This document shows, piece by piece, positions 56,856-64,000 of a stretch of 64,000 nt of DNA. The stretch covers positions 8,078,470-8,142,469 of the forward strand of contig NZ_KB912942.1 in the NCBI RefSeq assembly GCF_000383915.1, in the 5' to 3' direction. The translations under genes and the position numbers were made by a program. How positions within the stretch are numbered: the stretch's first letter is position 1; every line of letters starts with the position of its first letter. The notes beneath the pieces are model-generated. The model was not told the origin of the DNA and ran no database searches. It saw only the letters and a list, made by a program, of their open reading frames with translations. The stretch comes from Amycolatopsis benzoatilytica AK 16/65 (GTDB taxonomy: Bacteria; Actinomycetota; Actinomycetes; Mycobacteriales; Pseudonocardiaceae).

Positions 56856-57115
56856 ACGAATGTCTGGTCGACGTAGCACCAGCGCCAGGTTTCCCCGGGC
56901 TCGAACGAGCGCACGATCGGGTGCCCGATGGCGTGGGCGTGCTTGCTGGCGTGCTTCATCGGCGACGAGTCGCAGCAGCCGACGTGCCCGCACGTCAGGC
57001 ACAGCCGCAGGTGCAGCCACGGCGTGCCGGCGACCAGGCACTCCTCACAGCCCTGCGGGGTTCGCGGCACCACGTCTCGGACGAGCGCGAGATGCCGGTC
57101 GACGACACTGGTCAT
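56852..57115 (-). CDS. UBP-type zinc-finger protein
   Basis: 87 residues, one complete ZnF-UBP domain: GCEECLVAGTPWLHLRLCLT, CGHVGCCDSSPMKHASKHAH, HPIVRSFEPGETWRWCY. All Cys/His zinc ligands are present. In eukaryotes this fold binds the free C-terminus of ubiquitin; bacterial members are frequent beside FAD reductases of the type found here. It overlaps that gene by four bases (ATGA), implying a protein pair. Partner unknown; the Pup C-terminus is a speculative ligand. Confidence 0.88.
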   Translation of the reverse strand: MTSVVDRHLALVRDVVPRTPQGCEECLVAGTPWLHLRLCLTCGHVGCCDSSPMKHASKHAHAIGHPIVRSFEPGETWRWCYVDQTFV

Positions 57116-57121
57116 CGCACG

Positions 57122-57604
57122 TCACCTTCCCTGGTCGAGTTTGGTCTTCGGGGTGCTCTCCGGCCGCGCCAGCGCCTGATCGAGCCACTCGCGCAGTACG
57201 GGGACGGGCGCGGCGCCCGCCTGCCGCGCGACGACCTCGCCGCCGCGCAGCACCATGAGCGTCGGCACGGCCTTCACGTCGAACCGCTGGGACAGCCCGG
57301 GTGCCTTGTCGACGTCGACCTTCACGAGCTTGACCTTCCCGGCCCGCTCCCGGGCCAGCTGGGCCAGCGCGGGGCTGACCTGGCGGCAGGGCCCGCACCA
57401 GGTGGCCCAGAGATCGACCAGCACCGGAATCGTGGCCCGCTCCGCGACTTCCGCGAAGTCGGTGTCGCCGGCGTCGACGATCCAGGGCAGCGGCTCGTGG
57501 CAGTGCCCGCACTTCGGTTTGCCCGCGGCGGCGGCCGGGACGCGGTTCTTGTGGCCGCAGTGTTCGCAGACGACCGTGGCGGTGGTGCCGGTGGTGGCGT
57601 TCAT
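57122..57604 (-). CDS. trxC: thioredoxin 2 (TrxC-type) with N-terminal zinc ribbon
   Basis: 160 residues. The N-terminal zinc ribbon has CEHCGHKN and CGHCHEPLP; the thioredoxin fold has the active site [20 protein letters not shown], cis-Pro in [10 protein letters not shown]. The zinc motif is characteristic of thioredoxin 2, which resists oxidative stress. ATG overlaps the clpB stop (ATGA) and the UBP gene follows after 6 bases, so redox and chaperone genes are translated together. Confidence 0.92.
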   Translation of the reverse strand: MNATTGTTATVVCEHCGHKNRVPAAAAGKPKCGHCHEPLPWIVDAGDTDFAEVAERATIPVLVDLWATWCGPCRQVSPALAQLARERAGKVKLVKVDVDKAPGLSQRFDVKAVPTLMVLRGGEVVARQAGAAPVPVLREWLDQALARPESTPKTKLDQGR

Positions 57605-60231
57605 GCCGCGGACCTCCCTTCGCCCCCGCTGTAGGTGACGACGAGCTCGCCGTCCTTGGCGTCGACGGTGATCACCAGTCCCTCGGTCGGTTCGCCGCGC
57701 AGCAGCGTGCGGCCGATCTTGGTCTCGACCTCGTGGGAGATGTAGCGGCGCAACGGCCGGGCGCCGTAGACGGGGTCGAATCCGCGCTGGGCGATGAGTT
57801 TCCTCGCTTCCGCGGTCAGCTCGACCGCGATGCCCTGTTCGGCCAGCCGGCGGCGCAGCTCGGCGAACTGCAGGTCGACGATCCGCTCGATCTCGCCCGG
57901 CCCGAGCGGGGTGAACAGCACGATGTCGTCGACGCGGTTGAGGAACTCCGGCCGGAAGTGGTGCCGCAGCTCGGCCAGCACGGCGTCCCGGGCGTCCGGC
58001 TTGATCTCGCCGGTGGAGGTGACCCCGTCGAGCAGATGCTGCGAGCCGATGTTGGAGGTCATGATGATCACCGTGTTGCGGAAGTCGACGGTCCGGCCCT
58101 GCGCGTCGGTGATCCGCCCGTCGTCGAGCACCTGGAGCAGCGTGTTGAACACGTCCGGGTGCGCCTTCTCGATCTCGTCGAACAGCACGACCGAGTAAGG
58201 CTTGCGCCGCACGGCTTCGGTGAGCTGCCCGCCCTCGTCGTAGCCGACGTAACCCGGGGGAGCGCCCAGCAGCCTCGAGACGGTGTGCCGCTCCTGGTAC
58301 TCGCTCATGTCGAGCCGGACCATGTTCTCCTCGCTGTCGAACAAGGCCGACGCGAGGGTCTTGGCGAGTTCGGTCTTCCCGACCCCGGTCGGGCCGAGGA
58401 AGATGAACGAGCCGATCGGCTTGCGCGGATCGCGGATACCCGAGCGCGCCCGGATGACCGCGTCGGCGACCAGCCGGACGGCCTCGTCCTGGCCGATCAC
58501 CCGCTCGTGCAGGATCTCGTCGAGCCGCAGCAGCTTTTCCCGCTCGCCTTCCTGCAGCCGGGAAACCGGGATCCCGGTCCACGAGGCGACGATCTCGGCG
58601 ATCTCGTCCTCGGTGACGACCTCGTGCAGCAGCCGTTTCCGGCCCTGCTTGCCCGCCAGCTGTTCTTCCTCCGCGGCGAGCCGCCGCTCGGCTTCGGTGA
58701 TCTCGCCGTAGCGCAGTTCGGCCGCGCGGTTCAGGTCGTAGTTCCGTTCCGCTTCTTCGGCTTCGTGTCGCAGCCGTTCCAATTCGGACCGCAGTTCCTG
58801 GACCCGCCGGATCGCCTGACGCTCGGCATCCCACTGCGCCTTCTTCGAGTCCGCTTCGGCACGAAGATCGGCGAGTTCCCGGTGGAGGTCCGCCAGCCGC
58901 GCCTTGCTGGCCTGGTCGGATTCCTTGGACAGCGCGGCCTCCTCGATCTCCAGGCGGGTGACGCGCCGGGTGAGCTCGTCGAGTTCGGCGGGCATGGAGT
59001 CGATTTCCGTGCGCAGCCGCGCGCACGCCTCGTCGACCAGGTCGATCGCCTTGTCCGGCAGGAACCGGTCGGTGATGTAGCGGTGGGACAGGGTTGCCGC
59101 GGCGACCAGCGCGCCGTCCTGGATCTTGACCCCGTGGAACACCTCGAGCCGCTCCCGCAGCCCGCGCAGGATCGAGATGGTGTCCTCGACGGAGGGTTCG
59201 TCGACGACGATCGGCTGGAACCGGCGCTCCAGCGCGGCGTCCTTCTCGATGTGCTTGCGGTACTCGTCGAGCGTCGTCGCCCCGATCATGTGCAGCTCGC
59301 CGCGCGCCAGCATCGGCTTCAACATGTTCCCGGCGTCCATCGCGCCTTCGGTGGCGCCTGCCCCGACGACCGTGTGGAGCTCGTCGACGAAGAGCAGGAT
59401 GCGTCCTTCTTCGGCTTTGACCTCGGCCAGCACGGCCTTGAGCCGCTCCTCGAATTCGCCGCGGTACTTGGCCCCGGCGACGAGCGCGCCCATGTCGAGC
59501 GAGAAGATCGTCTTGTCCCGCAGGCCTTCCGGCACGTCGCCGCGCACGACCCGCTGGGCGAGGCCCTCGACGATCGCCGTCTTGCCGACGCCAGGGTCGC
59601 CGATCAGCACGGGATTGTTCTTCGTCTTCCGCGACAGGATCTGGATCACCCGGCGGATCTCGGCGTCCCGGCCGATGACCGGGTCGAGCTTGCCCGATCG
59701 CGCGTCGGCGACCAGGTCCCGGCCGTACTTCTCCAGCGCCTCGTACGCGCCTTCGGGGGTCGCCGAGGTGACCCGCTGGTTGCCGCGGATCTTGGTCAGC
59801 GCCGTCAGGAACGATTCGCGCGTCACGCCGTACCGGGTCAGCAGCCGTCCCGCGGCGGACTTCGCACCCTCGTCGGCGAGTGCCAGCACGAGGTGTTCGA
59901 CGGAGACGTATTCGTCCTTGAGCCGCTTGGCTTCCCGTTCGGCGGCGTCCAGCAGGCCGGCGAGGCGCCGGGTGAGGTAGACCTGCCCGGGGGTGGCACC
60001 GGGGCCGGTCACCTTCGGTCGCCGCGCGAGCTCCGCTTCGACGGCTTCGCGGAGACCGTCGACGTCCGCGCCGCTCTGCGCGAGCAGCCGGGGCGCCAGG
60101 CCGTCGGACTGGTCGAGCAGGGCGATCAGCAGGTGCTCACCGTCGGTCTCGGTGTGGCCGTGGCGCTGTGCCACGCTCTGGGCATCTTGCAGCGCTTCTT
60201 GCGATTTCTGGGTCAGCTTGCTCATGTCCAT
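57601..60231 (-). CDS. clpB: ClpB disaggregase (AAA+)
   Basis: 876 residues, normal ClpB length. N-domain repeats ([30 protein letters not shown]), NBD1 with Walker [17 protein letters not shown] and Walker [11 protein letters not shown], a coiled-coil middle domain (about 400-520, [20 protein letters not shown]), NBD2 with Walker [17 protein letters not shown] and Walker [16 protein letters not shown], and the C-terminal [16 protein letters not shown]. ClpB resolubilises aggregates together with DnaK. Two ATGs (60231, 60225) are near a CAGGAG site. It overlaps cbpM and trx genes. Probably an accessory copy in addition to a housekeeping clpB. Confidence 0.95.
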   Translation of the reverse strand: MDMSKLTQKSQEALQDAQSVAQRHGHTETDGEHLLIALLDQSDGLAPRLLAQSGADVDGLREAVEAELARRPKVTGPGATPGQVYLTRRLAGLLDAAEREAKRLKDEYVSVEHLVLALADEGAKSAAGRLLTRYGVTRESFLTALTKIRGNQRVTSATPEGAYEALEKYGRDLVADARSGKLDPVIGRDAEIRRVIQILSRKTKNNPVLIGDPGVGKTAIVEGLAQRVVRGDVPEGLRDKTIFSLDMGALVAGAKYRGEFEERLKAVLAEVKAEEGRILLFVDELHTVVGAGATEGAMDAGNMLKPMLARGELHMIGATTLDEYRKHIEKDAALERRFQPIVVDEPSVEDTISILRGLRERLEVFHGVKIQDGALVAAATLSHRYITDRFLPDKAIDLVDEACARLRTEIDSMPAELDELTRRVTRLEIEEAALSKESDQASKARLADLHRELADLRAEADSKKAQWDAERQAIRRVQELRSELERLRHEAEEAERNYDLNRAAELRYGEITEAERRLAAEEEQLAGKQGRKRLLHEVVTEDEIAEIVASWTGIPVSRLQEGEREKLLRLDEILHERVIGQDEAVRLVADAVIRARSGIRDPRKPIGSFIFLGPTGVGKTELAKTLASALFDSEENMVRLDMSEYQERHTVSRLLGAPPGYVGYDEGGQLTEAVRRKPYSVVLFDEIEKAHPDVFNTLLQVLDDGRITDAQGRTVDFRNTVIIMTSNIGSQHLLDGVTSTGEIKPDARDAVLAELRHHFRPEFLNRVDDIVLFTPLGPGEIERIVDLQFAELRRRLAEQGIAVELTAEARKLIAQRGFDPVYGARPLRRYISHEVETKIGRTLLRGEPTEGLVITVDAKDGELVVTYSGGEGRSAA

Positions 60232-60518
60232 CGCCGGTGGCTCCTGACTTGGGCTTCGAGGACGTCGATCCGGTCCAGCAGGTCGAGCACGAGCCCAATG
60301 GCCGCGTAGTTGAGGGAAAGGCCGGCGCGCAGGCGCTGGATGCGCGCGAGAGTGGCGACGGCGGACGGCGCGAACCACAGCCGCCCGCTCGAGTCGGCCG
60401 TGCCGTCCACCAGGCTCAGTGCGACGAACCGGCGGATCAGGTCCGGGTGCAGTCCGCTTCGTGCGGCCACCGTGTCGAGACTGAGCCGGACGGGACGGAC
60501 GAGCAGGTACTCGGCCAT
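60222..60518 (-). CDS. cbpM: CbpM/MerR-like chaperone modulator
   Basis: 98 residues. A MerR-like N-terminal HTH ([20 protein letters not shown]) and a helical second half ([35 protein letters not shown]) match CbpM, the specific inhibitor/modulator of the DnaJ-like CbpA. The adjacent gene is exactly a CbpA-like DnaJ, and the two overlap by one base. A DNA-binding HspR role is less likely because the HSPR dimer tail is missing. Confidence 0.82.
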   Translation of the reverse strand: MAEYLLVRPVRLSLDTVAARSGLHPDLIRRFVALSLVDGTADSSGRLWFAPSAVATLARIQRLRAGLSLNYAAIGLVLDLLDRIDVLEAQVRSHRRWT

Positions 60519-61444
60519 CAGGTCCTCCTCGGGTCGAAATCGGACACGGCGGCGAGCTCCTCGAAGAGTTCGCGTTCCCGCTTGCCGAGCTTCTTCGGCA
60601 CCATCACGCGCACCTCGGCGTAGAGATCGCCCGATTTGCCCTTGGGGTTGGGCAGGCCCTCGCCGCGCAGGCGCAGCCGCCGTCCGGTCGACGAGCCGGG
60701 TACGACCCGCACCTTCACCTCACCGCCGGGGGTCATGACGGGAACCGTGGCGCCGAGCGCCGCCTCCCAGGGCGACACGGGCAACTCGACCGTGATGTCG
60801 CGCCCGGACAGGCGGTAGCGGGGATGCGGCTTGATCCGCACCACGAGGTAGAGGTCACCGGGCGCGGCGTTCCCGGACGCCCGCCCGCCTTGACCGGCGA
60901 GCCGGATGCGCTGTCCGTCGACCACGCCGGCCGGGATGTCGACGTCGTAGCCGCGCTCGCCCGCGCCGGCGATGCTCAAGTGCCGTCGCCCGCCCCGGTA
61001 GGCCTCCTCGACCGTCAGCTCGAGCTCGGCCTCCTGGTCGGCGCCCGCGATCGGCCCGCCGGAGCCCCGGCTCCGGAAGAAGCCGCCGAGCAGGTCCTCG
61101 ATGTCGACACCTTCGAAGCCCTCGAACCCGCCGCCGAATCCCGGTCCCGCCTGGGTGTAGCGGACGTGGCCGCCACGCCGCCCGCCGGCGCCGGCGTACA
61201 CCCGCTCGTCGAAGTCGTCGGGCACGCGGCGGAAGTCCGCGCCGAACCGGTCGTACTTCTTGCGCTGCTCCGGATCGGACAGCACCTGGTAGGCCTCGCT
61301 GATCTCCTTGAAGCGCTCTTCGGCGCCCGGGTCGGAGTTCACGTCCGGGTGGAGACGGCGCGCCAGTTTCCGATAGGCCCGCTGGATTTCGTCGGTGCTC
61401 GCGGTCTTGGCGACCCCGAGGGCCTCGTAGAAATCGGTGGCCAC
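60518..61444 (-). CDS. cbpA: DnaJ-family co-chaperone (CbpA type)
   Basis: 308 residues. J domain [20 protein letters not shown] with the catalytic [13 protein letters not shown] (HPD) stimulates DnaK's ATPase; a Gly/Phe-rich linker ([20 protein letters not shown]) follows; two C-terminal substrate-binding beta domains end [16 protein letters not shown]. The cysteine-rich zinc domain of classical DnaJ is absent, so this is class II (CbpA). 6 bases separate it from grpE. The cbpM gene overlaps its 3' end. Confidence 0.92.
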   Translation of the reverse strand: MATDFYEALGVAKTASTDEIQRAYRKLARRLHPDVNSDPGAEERFKEISEAYQVLSDPEQRKKYDRFGADFRRVPDDFDERVYAGAGGRRGGHVRYTQAGPGFGGGFEGFEGVDIEDLLGGFFRSRGSGGPIAGADQEAELELTVEEAYRGGRRHLSIAGAGERGYDVDIPAGVVDGQRIRLAGQGGRASGNAAPGDLYLVVRIKPHPRYRLSGRDITVELPVSPWEAALGATVPVMTPGGEVKVRVVPGSSTGRRLRLRGEGLPNPKGKSGDLYAEVRVMVPKKLGKRERELFEELAAVSDFDPRRT

Positions 61445-61450
61445 CGGCCA

Positions 61451-61990
61451 TCACCCCTGCGACCTGGACACCGTCACGGCCGTCGGCCGCAGCTGGTGCC
61501 GATCGGTCCCGTAGCCGGGGCGCACGACCCGGGTCACGGTGTTCGGCTCGGTGGCGGGGTCCTCGACGACGGCGACGACCTCGTGCCGGTTCGGGTCGAA
61601 CCGGACGCCGGTTTCGTCGTCACGCGGGTACCCGAGCCCGGCGAGCAGCCGGACGGCTTGCTCCCGGATCGCGTGGACACCCTGCACGATGGCCGCCGGG
61701 TCCGCCTCGGCGTGCGTGAGCGCCAGTTCGAGGTTGTCGAGCACCGGAAGCCAGGCCGACGCGACCCGCGCCCGCTCGGCTTCGGTCGCCCGCCGCAGTT
61801 CGGCGGCATGGCGCTTGCGCAGGTTGTCGAGGTCGGCCGCGGCGCGCCGCCACCGGTCCTCGAGCTCGGCGATTTTCTCTTCCGCCCCGGTCGCCGAGGC
61901 CGGCACCTCCTGGGGGCCGGACACCGTGCCGGCCTCGGCGACCTCCGCGGAGGCTTTCTCCTGCTCCGCGGCCCTTCCTGTGGTGGCCAT
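61451..61990 (-). CDS. grpE: GrpE nucleotide-exchange factor
   Basis: 179 residues. A long acidic helix (VPASATGAEEKIAELEDRWR, AAADLDNLRKRHAAELRRAT) dimerises GrpE, followed by the compact DnaK-binding domain (FRVASAWLPVLDNLELALTH-like segment, GVRFDPNRHEVVAVVEDPAT, VTRVVRPGYGTD). It drives ADP release from DnaK. Lies 9 bases after dnaK in the operon. Confidence 0.9.
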   Translation of the reverse strand: MATTGRAAEQEKASAEVAEAGTVSGPQEVPASATGAEEKIAELEDRWRRAAADLDNLRKRHAAELRRATEAERARVASAWLPVLDNLELALTHAEADPAAIVQGVHAIREQAVRLLAGLGYPRDDETGVRFDPNRHEVVAVVEDPATEPNTVTRVVRPGYGTDRHQLRPTAVTVSRSQG

Positions 61991-61999
61991 CGGTCCGCC

Positions 62000-63870
<1,871 letters not shown>

Positions 63871-63871
<1 letters not shown>

Positions 63872-64000
63872 CACACACCGCCGTTCAGCTTGGCGAGCAG
63901 GTTCTTGGCTTCGTCGGCCACCGCTTCGTCGGCGACGACCTCGTAGCGGGTGGGTGTCATCGCCCGGACCGAGGCGAAGTCCCGGCGGCCGCGCTGGAGC
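63871..64000 (-). CDS. unknown protein, C-terminal 42 residues
   Basis: The gene begins beyond the right edge. The visible end reads [20 protein letters not shown] then [20 protein letters not shown] and GV before a TGA that overlaps the dnaK ATG by one base. That coupling makes it an upstream member of the stress operon. No family can be assigned from this fragment. Confidence 0.7.

Noticed and set aside
60222..60518. HspR repressor of the dnaK operon
   Set aside because: The MerR-like domain is present but the protein matches the CbpM pattern and stands next to a CbpA-type DnaJ; no HAIR inverted repeat (CTTGAGT-type) was seen in the visible part of the operon, whose promoter lies outside the window.

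Overview
The window is chromosomal DNA of a high-GC actinobacterium, most likely a Pseudonocardiaceae member close to Amycolatopsis. The grounds are strongly GC-biased third codon positions, frequent GTG and TTG starts, actinobacterial gene families (MprAB/PepD, Glp/GlpR, an AfsR-type SARP, a large LCP protein), and a block syntenic with Mycobacterium tuberculosis Rv0981-Rv0996. Genus is an inference; no rRNA is present.

Layout. 1-2.8 kb: end of an ftsW-like SEDS gene and an LCP ligase (cell wall). 2.8-10 kb: an NRAMP-related metal transporter with a structured leader, a PNPOx-like protein, an NmrA-like reductase, a divergent LysR/MFS pair around a perfect palindrome, and an orphan Wzt-type ABC ATPase next to a TetR gene. 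10-13.6 kb: a small island bounded by two identical tRNA-Arg(CCT) genes. It holds a truncated tyrosine integrase and a two-gene AbiL-like defence module (AAA15 ATPase plus RloB) that is visibly AT-richer and contains TTA codons. A second integrase scrap lies beyond the second tRNA. 13.9-18.5 kb: a probable aromatic-acid decarboxylase/transporter operon, a VOC protein and a Tat-exported purple-acid-phosphatase-like enzyme. 18.7-24.4 kb: a P450, a SARP-NTPase-TPR regulator and a DUF4097-like protein; the P450 and regulator promoters share triple heptamer repeats at 11-bp pitch, a predicted SARP regulon. 24.7-28.8 kb: a RAMA-like small protein, two broken genes, a membrane protein, and a response regulator coupled to a TRIC-type channel.

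28.9-51.4 kb is the syntenic backbone: mprA-mprB, pepD, moaB, mscL, a SAF protein, an FmdB/Ruc-like protein, 5-formyl-THF cyclo-ligase, galU, glp(moeA), rimJ and glpR, in the mycobacterial order and orientation. Two cassettes interrupt it: deoR-galT between mprB and pepD, and a 9-kb set between pepD and moaB (two glycosyltransferase-like genes, methyltransferase, molybdopterin oxidoreductase, two membrane proteins, two-component system, MBL hydrolase, sugar epimerase). A 17-bp minisatellite sits beside the cyclo-ligase gene. The block ends at tRNA-Ala.

51.6-64 kb: a tightly coupled minus-strand stress operon, dnaK-grpE-dnaJ-cbpM-clpB-trx-(UBP zinc finger)-(cNMP/glutaredoxin/FAD fusion)-DUF1931 histone-fold-STAS-prsW-membrane protein. 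It looks like an accessory proteostasis/redox module and, with the tRNA-Arg defence island and the glycan/molybdopterin cassette, is the best candidate here for an undescribed system.
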